Below are positions 1-9,430 of a stretch of DNA of 14,134 nt, in pieces. The position numbers and the translations under genes were made by a program. The notes beneath the pieces were generated by a model that was given only the letters and a program-made list of their open reading frames with translations, made no database searches and had not been told where the DNA came from. The stretch comes from Symbiodinium natans (Eukaryota > Sar > Dinophyceae > Suessiales > Symbiodiniaceae). How positions within the stretch are numbered: the first letter of the stretch is position 1; each line of letters starts with the position of its first letter. The stretch lies in assembly GCA_905221605.1 (NCBI GenBank), contig CAJNDS010001561.1, positions 1 to 14,134 on the forward strand, given 5' to 3'.

Positions 1-2
1 AT

Positions 3-135
3 AAACCCTAAACCCTAAACCCTAAACCCTAAACCCTAAACCCTAAACCCTAAACCCTAAACCCTAAACCCTAAACCCTAAACCCTAAACCCTAAACCCT
101 AAACCCTAAACCCTAAACCCTAAACCCTAAACCCT
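3..135. repeat. Terminal telomere array, 19 x CCCTAAA
   Basis: Nineteen uninterrupted copies of AAACCCT/CCCTAAA fill the left end. The C-rich strand reads inward 5'->3', so the G-rich TTTAGGG strand points outward as its 3' end; this is the orientation expected for a real left chromosome end rather than an interstitial block. TTTAGGG is the Arabidopsis-type repeat, also known from many algae and from dinoflagellates. The array stops sharply at 135, with no degenerate telomere units beyond. The true length is unknown because the window begins inside it. Confidence 0.97.
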
Positions 136-267
136 CAAGACCAGGATAAATAGAAATTGTATGTGTTTCATTACGAATAGCTCGATTCCTGCAGGCAAAG
201 AGGTTTAAGTAAATTGAACATATTGGCACAGTTGACCCCTGCAAACCCTTATCCTGGCTCACTAGTT
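136..267. other. Telomere-satellite linker with a B-like remnant
   Basis: This is a short, comparatively AT-rich stretch between telomere and first satellite, with no credible reading frame. At 238-257 the sequence CTGCAAACCCTTATCCTGG closely matches the core of satellite B (CTGGAAATCCTTATCCTGG), and one B unit near 8710 carries the same AAACCC variant. I read this as one decayed B monomer stranded next to the telomere. The rest (136-237) matches nothing else I can see in the window. Confidence 0.6.
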
Positions 268-419
268 ACCTCAACTAGGGAGGAGAAGGCCAAGCTCCTT
301 GATTGCATTCACACAAGCCCCGATCCCTGACCCAAATTCAGGAGGCTAACGCAAGGCTCGTATTCACACAGGCTTTGATCACATCCCGACCTGGAATGCA
401 AGGCTCCCGACCCAGTTGT

Positions 420-431
420 GGGGGGGGGGGG
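420..431. repeat. Poly-G run (12 G)
   Basis: Twelve consecutive G interrupt a decayed satellite A unit, where normal units carry only the GGGAGGGG region. It could be replication slippage in a G-rich part of the unit. The exact length is the kind of thing sequencing gets wrong. Confidence 0.85.
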
Positions 432-870
432 AACGCAAAGGCTCCTTCAGTTACATAAGCCCTGCTCACACACCGACCCAATTAGGGAGGTGAATACAAA
501 GGCTCCTTGGCAGCATTCACACAGGCTCTGATCACATCCCGACCCAATTAGGGAGGGGAACGCAAAGGCTCCATGGCTGCATTTACACAGGCCCTCATCA
601 CATCCCGACCCAATTAGGGAGGGGAATGCAAGGCTCCTTGGCTGCATTTACACAGGCCCTGATCACATCCCGACCCAATTAGGGAGGTGAATACAAAGGC
701 TCCTGGGCTGCATTTACACAGACCCTGATCACATCCTGACCCAATTCGGGAGGTGAACACTGCATTTACACAGGCCCTGATCACATCCTGACCCAAAGTA
801 GGGAGAGAAACAAAAGGCTCCTTGGCTGCATTTACACAGGCCCTGATCACATCCCGACCCAATTAGGGAG

Positions 871-1258
871 GTGACTACAAAGGCTCCTTGGCAGCATTCA
901 CACAGGCCCTGATCACATCCCGACCCAATTAGGGAGGGGAATGCAAGGCTCCTTGGCTGCATTGACACAGGCCCTGATCACATCCCGACCCAATTAGGGA
1001 GAATCACAAGGCTCCTTGGCTGCATTTACACAGGTCTTGATCACATCCCGACCCAATTAGGGAGGTGACTACAAAGGCTCCTTGGCAGCATTCACAGAGG
1101 CCCTGATCACATCCCGACCCAATTAGGGAGGGGAATGCAAGGCTCCTTGGCTGCATTGACACAGGCCCTGATCACATCCCGACCCAATTAGGGAGAATCA
1201 CAAGGCTCCTTGGCTGCATTTACACAGGTCTTGATCACATCCCGACCCAATTAGGGAG
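871..1258. repeat. 194-bp higher-order repeat, two copies, in satellite A
   Basis: Three consecutive A units of types GTGACTACAAAGG, GGAATGCAAGG with CATTGACACAGG, and GAATCACAAGG with CAGGTCTTGATCAC occur twice in a row, at 871-1064 and from 1065, offset 194 bp. Partial copies of the same trio recur further in (about 1430-1500, 2040-2130 and 2500-2570). This shows amplification in multi-unit steps rather than one monomer at a time. Confidence 0.8.
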
Positions 1259-1651
1259 GTGAATACAAAGGCTCCTTGGCTGCATTTACACAGGCCCTGG
1301 TCACATCCCGACTCAATTAGGGAGGGGAATGCAAGGCTCCTTGGCTGCGTTTAGACAGGCCCTGATCACATCCCGACCCAATTAGGGAGATGAACACAAG
1401 CCTCCTTGGCAGCATTTTCACAGGCCCTGATCACATCCCGACCCAATTAGGGAGAATCACAAGGCTCCTTGGCTGCATTTACACAGGTCTTGATCACATC
1501 CCGACCCAATTAGGGAGGTGAATACAAAGGCTCCTTGGCTGCAGTTACACAGGCCCTGATCACATCCCGACCCAATTCGGGAGGGGAATGCAAGGCTCCT
1601 TGGCTGCATTTACACAGGCTGACCCAATTAGGGAGAGAAACACAAGGCTCC

Positions 1652-2281
1652 TTGGCTGCATTTACACAGCCCTTGATCACATCCCGACCCAATTAGGGAG
1701 GTAAATACAAAGGCTCCTTGGCAGCATTCACACAGGCCCTGATCACATCCCGACCCAATTAGGGAGGGGAATGCAAGGCTCCTTGGCTGCATTTACACAG
1801 GCCCTGATCACATCCCGACCCAATTAGGGAGGGGAATGCCAAGGCTCCTTGGCTGCATTCAAACAGGCCCTGGTCACATCCCGACCCAATTAGGGAGGGG
1901 AATGCAAGGCTCCTTGGCTGCATTTACACAAACCCTGATCACATCCTGACCCATTTAGGGAGGGCAATGCAAGGCTCCCTGGCTGCATTTACACAGGCCC
2001 TGGGAGGGGAATGCAAGGCTCCTTGGCTGCATTTACACAGGCCCTGATCACATCCCGACCCAATTAGGGAGAATCACAAGGCTCCTTGGCTGCATTTACA
2101 CAGGTCTTGATCACATCCCGACCCAATTAGGGAGGTGAATACAAAGGCTCCTTGGCTGCAGTTACACAGGCCCTGATCACATCCCGACCCAATTCGGGAG
2201 GGGAACGCAAGGCTCCTTGGCTGCATTTACACAGGCCCTGATCACATCCTGATCCAATTAGGGAGAGAAACACAAGGCTCC
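1652..2281. repeat. Segmental duplication X, left copy
   Basis: This run of A units carries rare private variants: CAGCCCTTGATCAC, GGGGAATGCCAAGG, CACAAACCCTGATCAC, CCCATTTAGGGAGGGC and a short CAGGCCCTGGGAGGGG unit. The same variants in the same order are found at 4525-5143. Offset is about 2.86 kb; the right copy lacks 12 bp near its start and has one extra base near its end. The left copy continues uninterrupted past the point where the right copy meets the Helitron fragment. Confidence 0.85.
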
Positions 2282-2530
2282 TTGGCTGCATTTACACAGC
2301 CCTTGATCACATCCCGACCCAATTAGGAAGGTAAATACAAAGGCTCCTTGGCTGCATTTTACACAGGCCCTGGTCACATCCCGACCCAATTAGGGAGGGG
2401 AAGGCAAGGCTCCTTGGCTGCATTTACACAGGCCCTGATCACATCCCGACCCAATTAGGGAGGGGAATGCAAGGCTCCTTGGCTGCATTTACACAGGCCC
2501 TGATCACATCCCGACCCAATTAGGGAGAAT

Positions 2531-2895
2531 CACAAGGCTCCTTGGCTGCATTTACACAGGTCTTGATCACATCCCGACCCAATTAGGGCGGTGAATACAA
2601 AGGCTCCTTGGCTGCATTTACACAGGCCCTGGTCACATCCCGACTCAATTAGGGAGGGGAATGCAAGGCTCCTTGGCTGCGTTTAGACAGGCCCTGATCA
2701 CATCCCGACCCAATTAGGGAGATGAACACAAGCCTCCTTGGCAGCATTTTCACAGGCCTTGATCACATCCCGACCCAATTAGGGAAGGGAATGCAATGCT
2801 TCTTGGCTGCATTCACACAGGCCCTGATCACATCCGGACCCAATTCGGGAAGGGAATGCAAGGCTCCTTGGCTGCAGTCACACCACATCCGGACC
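2531..2895. repeat. Segmental duplication Y, left copy
   Basis: This is nearly identical to 4160-4524 at a constant offset of 1629 bp, including the unusual units GGAGATGAACACAAGCC, GGGAATGCAATGCTTCTTGG and the shortened CTGCAGTCACACCACATCC. A third, partial copy of its first half lies around 1226-1430 (offset 1332 bp). Note that Y follows X here but precedes X in the right-hand pair. Confidence 0.88.
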
Positions 2896-3246
2896 CAAAT
2901 TAGGGAAGGGAATGCAAGGCTCCTTGGCTGCATTTACACAGGCTTTCGTGACCCAATTAGGGAGGGGAATGATAGGCTCCGTGGCAATTAAGGAGGGGAA
3001 TGCAAAGCTCCTTGGCTGCGTCTACACAGCCCTGATCACATTCCGACCCAATTCGGCATCCCGACCCAATTAAGGAGGGAAACGCAAGGCTCCTTGGCTG
3101 CATTTACACAGGCCCTGATCACATCCCGACCCAATTAGGGAGGGGAACGCAAGGCTCCTCGCTGCATTTACACAGGCCCTGATCACATCCCGACCCAATG
3201 AGGGGAATGCAAGAATTTACACAGGCCCGGATCACACCCCGACCCA

Positions 3247-3865
3247 CATTTTGTGAAGGTGAACTACCTGGACAGGCGTTCCAAGAGCTGGTAATCCTTA
3301 TCCTGGTGCATTTATGAAGGAGAACTACCTGGCAAGGCTTTCCGCGAGCTGGAAATCCTTATCCTGGTGCATTTTACGAAGGAGAACTACCTGGAAAGGC
3401 CTTCCGCGAGCTGGAAATCCTTATCCTGGTGCATTTTATGAAGGAGAACTACCTGGAAAAGAGCTGGAAATCCTTATCCTGGTGCATTTTATGAAGGAGA
3501 ACTACCTGGAAAGGCCTTCTGCAAGCTGGAAATCCTTATCCTGGTGCATTTTATGAAGGAGAACTGCTTGGAAAGCCTTCCGCGAGCTGGAAATCCATAT
3601 CCTGGTGCATTTTATGAAGGAGAACTACCTGGAAAGGCCTTCCACGAGCTCCTTATCCTGGTGCATTTTATGAAGGAGAACTACCTGGAAAGCCTCCAAG
3701 AGCTGGAAATCCTTATCCTGGTGCATTTTAGGAAGGAGAACTACGTGGAAAGGCTGTCCAAGAGCTGGAAATCCTTATCCTGGTGCATTTTATGAAGGAG
3801 AACTGCCTGGAAAGGCCTTCCAAGAGCTGGCAATCCTTATCCTGGTGCATTTTATGAAGGAGAAC
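3247..3865. repeat. Satellite B, array 1 (62-bp unit)
   Basis: About ten head-to-tail units with the parts AAGGCCTTCCAAGAGCTGG, AAATCCTTATCCTGGTGCAT and TTTATGAAGGAGAACTACCTGG. Most units here have the CCGCGAGCTGG variant, linking them to the 9040-10030 part of array 3. The block starts abruptly after satellite A (…GACCCA|CATTTTGTGAAGG) and ends abruptly at GAAGGAGAAC|ACACAGG, where both families share a few bases. Because 62 is not a multiple of three, the 80-90-codon frames in it are incidental. Confidence 0.94.
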
Positions 3866-4159
3866 ACACAGGCTTTGATCACAGCCGGACCCAAATAGGG
3901 AGGGGAATGCAAGGCTGCATTCACACAGGCCCTGATCACATCCGGACCCAATTAGGGAGGGGAACGCAAGGCTCCTTGGCTGCATACACACAGACTTTGA
4001 TCACATCCGGACCCAATTAGGGAGGGGAATGCAAGGCTCCTTGGCTGCATTCACACAGGCCCTGATCACATCCTGACCCAATTAGGGAGGGGAATGCAAG
4101 GCTCCTTCGCTGCAGTTACACAGGCCCTGATCACATCCCGACCCAATTAGGGAGAGAAA

Positions 4160-4524
4160 CACAAGGCTCCTTGGCTGCATTTACACAGGTCTTGATCACA
4201 TCCCGACCCAATTAGGGAGGTGAATACAAAGGCTCCTTGGCTGCATTTACACAGGCCCTGGTCACATCCCGACTCAATTAGGGAAGGGAATGCAAGGCTC
4301 CTTGGCTGCGTTTAGACAGGCCCTGATCACATCCCGACCCAATTAGGGAGATGAACACAAGCCTCCTTGGCAGCATTTTCACAGGCCTTGATCACATCCC
4401 GACCCAATTAGGGAAGGGAATGCAATGCTTCTTGGCTGCATTCACACAGGCCCTGATCACATCCGGACCCAATTCGGGAAGGGAATGCAAGGCTCCTTGG
4501 CTGCAGTCACACCACATCCGGACC
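4160..4524. repeat. Segmental duplication Y, right copy
   Basis: Matches 2531-2895 almost base for base at offset 1629. It ends at ATCCGGACC and is joined directly to the X copy, a junction that does not exist in the left-hand pair. Confidence 0.88.
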
Positions 4525-5143
4525 TTGGCTGCATTTACACAGCCCTTGATCAATTAGGGAGGTAAATACAAAGGCTCCTTGGCAGCATTCACACAGGCCC
4601 TGATCACATCCCGACCCAATTAGGGAGGGGAATGCAAGGCTCCTTGGCTGCATTTACACAGGCCCTGATCACATCCCGACCCAATTAGGGAGGGGAATGC
4701 CAAGGCTCCTTGGCTGCATGCAAACAGGCCCTGGTCACATCCCGACCCAATTAGGGAGGGGAATGCAAGGCTCCTTGGCTGCATTTACACAAACCCTGAT
4801 CACATCCTGACCCATTTAGGGAGGGCAATGCAAGGCTCCCTGGCTGCATTTACACAGGCCCTGGGAGGGGAATGCAAGGCTCCTTGGCTGCATTTACACA
4901 GGCCCTGATCACATCCCGACCCAATTAGGGAGAATCACAAGGCTCCTTGGCTGCATTTCGCACAGGTCTTGATCACATCCCGACCCAATTAGGGAGGTGA
5001 ATACAAAGGCTCCTTGGCTGCAGTTACACAGGCCCTGATCACATCCCGACCCAATTCGGGAGGGGAACGCAAGGCTCCTTGGCTGCATTTACACAGGCCC
5101 TGATCACATCCTGACCCAATTAGGGAGAGAAACACAAGGCTCC
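4525..5143. repeat. Segmental duplication X, right copy
   Basis: Matches 1652-2281 with the same private variants. A 12-bp stretch present in the left copy (CATCCCGACCCA) is missing just after TTGATCA, and one base is gained in GCATTTCGCACAGG. Its right end is exactly where the Helitron-like fragment begins, so the left copy shows what lay here before. Confidence 0.84.
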
Positions 5144-5790
5144 AGGAAGATGGCACTGTCCTGGTGGAAGGAGTGCAGGGCAAGACCGCTTCCCCAGCTC
5201 GTCTAGACTGCTTGCACAAAGCCTTGCAAGAGCTGAAAGCGCAGCACCGCCTCTACCAGGCAAACCCAGCAGTGGAGGGAGCCTTAACAAGAATGGAAAT
5301 CATCCTCGCTGGAAAAGTGCAGCCGTGTACAAGCGCAGCGGCAACGACAGACCGCGAAACCTCCCAAGGGCGCCAAACGGGGGAGTCCGGTGGCTCACAC
5401 TCCTCGGCCTTGGGGGGCGAAGCGCAGCACTCGGAAAACGCAGCGGCCTCTGTCGAAACAATGGAAGAGAAGGAAGACAGGCTAGAGATGACGTACCTGA
5501 TCCCCAAAGAGCTGAAAGCCCCCAGAGCGGACACTGTGGAGCTGCAGAAAATCCGAAGCACTTCGGAGCTCACGGACGACATGGACGTGAAGTTCTTCCC
5601 ACACCTGTTTTCCACGGGCACAGGCGGATGGCAGAATGGATATGGAAGCTTCTCCCAATACGCTCGCAAGCTCTCGGGCAACATCAACGTGAGGATCGGC
5701 AACCAGCAGGCTCCAGGCGGGAAGACCAAGTACCAAGAGGGCAAAGGTCAGGTGTTTACAGCCCTGAGGGACATCCCAAAAAGCACCTGA
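5144..5790 (+). pseudogene. Orphan Helitron_like_N gene fragment in satellite
   Basis: About 211 codons align with residues 429-631 of the gene at 12195. Shared blocks include EDGTVLVEGV, TASPARL, LAxK, MTYLxPK, KFFPHLFxTGTGGW, GSFSQYARK and LSGNINVRIGNQ. This covers the region after the DUF6570-like part and the start of Helitron_like_N (Rep-side replication-initiator region of Helitrons). The frame has no stop until TGA at 5788, and many differences are synonymous (six of the eight codons for GTVLVEGV differ silently). It lacks everything upstream, ends shortly after RDIP, and has lost 27 residues between YARK and LSGN in frame. The linker before MTYL is about 40 residues longer than in the other copy and is rich in Ser, Glu and Ala. 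No ATG starts the homologous part. It is a relic or an exon-like piece rather than a working gene; I am sure of the homology, less of its status. Confidence 0.85.
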
Positions 5791-5830
5791 GATTGCTTAT
5801 CACTGAGCATTCTTTAGAGAAGAGAGCGCA
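5779..5830. other. Unassigned tail between Helitron fragment and satellite
   Basis: Homology to the 12195 gene ends at codon CCA (5776-5778). The next roughly 50 bp match neither that gene nor satellite A, which resumes with GCGCAAGGCTCCTTGG near 5831. A weak 4-bp stem (TGCT…AGCA at about 5793-5808) is the only structure I find. A Helitron 3' end should show a stronger hairpin followed by CTRR, which I do not see convincingly. It may be host flank carried along, or untranslated element sequence. Confidence 0.45.
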
Positions 5831-6570
5831 GCGCAAGGCTCCTTGGCTGCATTTACCGGCCCTGATCACATCCCGACCGAACTAGGCAGGGGAACACAAG
5901 GCTCTGTGCCTGCATTTACAGGCCCTGATCACATCCCGACCCAATTAGGGAGGGGAATGCAAGGCTCCTTGGCTGCATCTGCACAGGTCCTGCTCACACC
6001 CTGAAGGGAACACAAGGCTCCTTGGCTTCATACACAGGCCCTGATCACATCCCTACCCAATTAGGGAGGCCAAGGCTCCTTGGCTGCGTTCACGCAGGCC
6101 CTGATCACATCCGACCCAGTCAGGGAGGGAATGCAAGGCTCCTTGGCTGCATTTACACAGGCCCTGATCACATCCTGACCCAGTTAGGGAAGGGAACGCA
6201 AAGGCTCCTTGGGAGCAGTTACAAAGGCCCTGATCACATCCCGACCCAATTAAAGGCAAATACAAGGCTCTTTGGCTGCATTCACACAGGCCCTGATCAC
6301 ATCCCGACCCAATTAAGGAGGCAAATACCTTGACTGCATTCACACAGGCCCTGATCACATCCTGACCAAGGCTCCTTGGCTGCATTTACCGGCCCTGATC
6401 ACATCCCGACCCAACTAGGGAGGGGAACGCAAGGCTCTGTGCCTGCATTTACAGGCCCTGATCACATCCCGACCCAACTAGAGAGGGGAATGCAGGGCTA
6501 CCTTGGTTGCGCGGCCCTGATCACATCCCGACCCAATTAGGGAAGGGAACACGCTGCATTCTGATCACAT
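5831..6570. repeat. Subtelomeric satellite A, array 3 (irregular)
   Basis: Eleven or so A units with many internal deletions (for example TTACCGGCCC for TTACACAGGCCC, and units lacking the GGGAGG part). A 113-bp stretch at 5833-5945 with the unusual GGCTCTGTGCCTGCATTTACAGG recurs at 6366-6478, offset 533 bp. These subtypes are not those left of the Helitron fragment, so the fragment does not simply interrupt one continuous array. Confidence 0.9.
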
Positions 6571-6878
6571 CTACATGGAAAGGCCTTGAAAAAAAAGCTG
6601 GAAATCCTTATCCTGTCTTCAAATAGCTGGAAATCCTGGTGCTTTTTTTGCGAAGGAGAACTACCTGGAAATGCCTTCAAAGAGCTGGAAATCCTTATCC
6701 TGGTGCATTTTATGAAGGAGAATTATTTGGAAAGGCCTTCAAAGAGCTGGAAATCCTTATCCTGGTGCATTTCATGAAGGAGAACTACCTGGAAAGGCCT
6801 TCTTGGTGCATTTCACGAGGGAGAACTACCTGGAAAGGCCTCTTATCCTGGTGCAATTTATGAAGGAAAACTGCCAGG
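6571..6878. repeat. Satellite B, array 2 (degenerate)
   Basis: About five damaged B units, starting at CTACATGGAAAGGCC directly after an A fragment and including an A-rich insert (GAAAAAAAAGCTGG) and truncated units. The last unit, TGAAGGAAAACTGCCAGG, runs straight into the tail of a satellite C unit (ATCGCCAAC). Low regularity suggests an array edge no longer homogenised. Confidence 0.9.
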
Positions 6879-8333
6879 ATCGCCAACCAATTAAGGAGAA
6901 TCCCGGGCGACTCGGCTGCACATCCCAGCTGGAAAGCTTATCGTCAACCAATTAAGGAGAATCCCAGGCGACTCGGCTGCAAAGCTAGAAAGCTTATCGC
7001 CAACCAATTAAGGAGAATCCCAGGCGACTCGGCTGCAAATCCCAGCTGGAAAGCTTATCGCCAACCAATTAAGGAGAATCCCGGGCGACTCGGCTGCAAA
7101 GCTGGAAAGCTTATCGCCAACCAATTAAGGAGAATCCCGGGCGACTCGGCTGCAAATCCCAGCTGGAAAGCTTATCGCCAACCAATTGAGGAGAATCCCG
7201 GGCGACTCGGCTGCAAAGCTGAAAAGATTATCGCCAACCAATTACGGAGAATCCCAGGCGACTCGGCTGCAAAGCTAGAAAGCTTATCGCCAACCAATTA
7301 AGGAGAATCCCAGGCGACTCGGCTGCAAAGCTGGAAAGCTTATCGCCAACCAATTAAGGAGAATCCCGGGCGACTCGGCTGCAAATCCCAGCTGGAAAGC
7401 TTATCGCCAACCAATTAAGGAGAATCCCGGGCGACTCGGCTGCAAAGCTGGAAAGCTTATCGCCAACCAATTAAGGAGAATCTCAGGCGACTCGGCTGCA
7501 AATCCCAGCTGGAAAGCTTATCGCCAACCAGTTAAGGAGAATCCCGGGCGACTCGGCTGCAAAGCTGGAAAGCTTATCGCCAACCAATTAAGGAGAATCC
7601 CGGGCGACTCGGCTGCAAATCCCAGCTGGAAAGCTTATCGCCAACCAATTAAGGAGAATCCCGGGCGACTCGGCTGCAAAGCTGGAAAGCTGATCGCCAA
7701 CCAATTAAGGAGAATCCCGGGCGACTCGGCTGCAAAGCTGGAAAGCTTATCGCCAACCAATTAAGGAGAATCCCAGGCGACTCTGCTGCAAATCCCAGCT
7801 GGAAAGCTTATCGCCAACCAATTAAGGAGAATCCCAGGCGACTCGGCTGCAAAGCTGGAAAGCTTATCGCCAACCAATTAAGGAAAATCCCGGGCGACTC
7901 GGCTGCAAAGCTGGAAAGCTTATCGCCAACCAATTAAGGAGAATCCCAGGCGACTCGGCTGCAAATCTCAGCTGGAAAGTTTCTCGCCAACCAATTAAGG
8001 AGAATCCCGGGCGACTCGGCTGCAAATCTCAGCTGGAAAGCTTATCGCCAACCAATTAAGGAGAATCCCAGGCGACTCGGCTGCAAATCTCAGCTGGAAA
8101 GCTTATCGCCAACCAATTAAGGAGAATCCCGGCCGACTCGGCTGCAAATCTCAGCTGGAAAGCTTATCGCCAACCAATGAAGAGAATCCCAGGCGACTCG
8201 GCTGCAAATCCCAGCTGGAAAGCTTCTCGCCAACCAATTAAGGAGAATCCCAGGCGACTCGGCTGCAAATCTCAGCTGGTAAGCTTATCGCCAACCAATT
8301 AAGGAGAATCACGGGCGACTCGGCTGCAAAGCT
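6879..8333. repeat. Satellite C, 24 units of 61 or 56 bp
   Basis: From 6888 to 8295 there are 24 complete units plus a partial one. Parts: CAATTAAGGAGAATCCCGGG, CGACTCGGCTGCAAA, an optional TCCCA or TCTCA, GCTGGAAAGCTTATCGCCAAC. With the optional 5 bp the unit is 61 bp, without it 56. Units 1-6 and 9-14 alternate strictly 61/56, a 117-bp dimer; units 19-24 are all of the long type, mostly with TCTCA. The family appears only here in the window and is bounded by satellite B on both sides. No gene is present. Confidence 0.95.
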
Positions 8334-9009
8334 GCTTCCAAGAGCTGGAAATCCTTATCCTGGTGCATTTTATGAAGGAGAACTACCTGGCAAGGCCTTC
8401 CAAGAGCTGGAAATCCTTATCCTGGTGCATTTTATGAAGGAGAACTACCTGGCAAGGCCTTCCAAGAGATGGAAATCCTTATCCTGGTGCATTTTATGAA
8501 GGAGAACTACCTGGCAGCCTTCCAAGAGCTGGAAATCCTTATCCTGGTGCATTTTATGAAGGAGAACTACCTGTCAAGGCCTTCCAAGAGCTGGAAATCC
8601 TTATCCTGGTGCATTTTATGAAGGAGAACTACCTCGTCCAAGAGCTGGAAATCCTTATCCTGGTGCATTTTATGAAGGAGAACTACCTGGCAAGGCCTTG
8701 CAAGAGCTGGAAACCCTTATCCTGGTGCATTTTATGAAGGAGAACTACCTGGCAAGGCCTTCCACGAGCTGGAAATCCTTATCCTGGTGCATTTTATGAA
8801 GGAGAACAACCTGGCAAGGCCTTCCAAGAGCTGGAAATCCTTATCCTGGTGCATTTTATGAAGGAGAACGACCTGGCAAGGCCTTCCAAGAACTGGAAAT
8901 CCTTATTCTGGTGCATTTTATGAAGGAGAACTAACTGGCAAGGCCTTCCAAGAGCTGGAAATCCTTATCCTGGTGCATTTTATGAAGGAGAACTACCTGG
9001 AAAGGCTCT

Positions 9010-9345
9010 TATCCTGGTGCATTTTATAAAGGAGAACTACCTGGAAAGGCCTTCCGCGAGCTGGAAATCCTTATCCTGGTGCATTTTATGAAGGAGAACC
9101 ACCTGGTAAGGCCTTCTGCGAGCTGGAAATCCTTATCCTGGTGCATTTTATGAAAGAGAACTACCTGGAAATGCCTTCCGCGAGCTGGAAATCCTTATCC
9201 TGGTGCATTTTATGAAGGAGAACTACCTGGAAAGGCTTTCCGCGAGCTGGAAATCCTTATCCTGGTGCTTTTTTCTGAAGAAGAACTACTTGGAAAGGCC
9301 TTCCGCGAGCTGGAAATGCTTATCCTGGTGCATTTTATGAAGGAG
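9010..9345. repeat. Segmental duplication in satellite B, left copy
   Basis: Aligned to 9431-9766 at a constant offset of 421 bp. Shared rare variants are CCTTCTGCGAGCTGG, TTATGAAAGAGAAC, GGAAATGCCTTCC and GGTGCTTTTTTCTGAAGAAG. Confidence 0.85.
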
Positions 9346-9430
9346 AACTACCTGGAAAGGCCTTCCAAGAGCTGGAAATCCTTATCCTGGTGCATTTTAT
9401 GAAGGATAACTACCTGGAAAGGGAAATCCT

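Larger units (their letters stand above)
268..3246. repeat. Subtelomeric satellite A, array 1 (about 65-bp unit)
   Basis: Tandem head-to-tail units, usually 65 bp with 62-67 bp variants. Diagnostic parts of each unit are AAGGCTCCTTGGCTGCATT, ACACAGGCCCTGATCACATC and CCGACCCAATTAGGGAGG. Units from 268 to about 480 are the most decayed, and units become regular further in, as expected at the edge of an array. Sub-variants (GGTGAATACAAAGG, GGAGAATCACAAGG, GGAGATGAACACAAGCC) recur in a fixed order, giving higher-order repeats. The unit length is not a multiple of three, so reading frames in this block are by-products. No gene is visible. Confidence 0.95.
3866..5143. repeat. Subtelomeric satellite A, array 2
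   Basis: About twenty A units. The first ones (3866-4030) carry the ATCCGGACCC variant; the next part is duplication Y and the last is duplication X. The array is cut at 5143, right after AAGGCTCC, by the Helitron-derived fragment. No gene is seen. Confidence 0.94.

Noticed and set aside
5779-5830. Helitron 3' terminus (hairpin plus CTRR)
   Set aside because: Only a 4-bp stem is found, and no convincing CTRR end next to a T host base.
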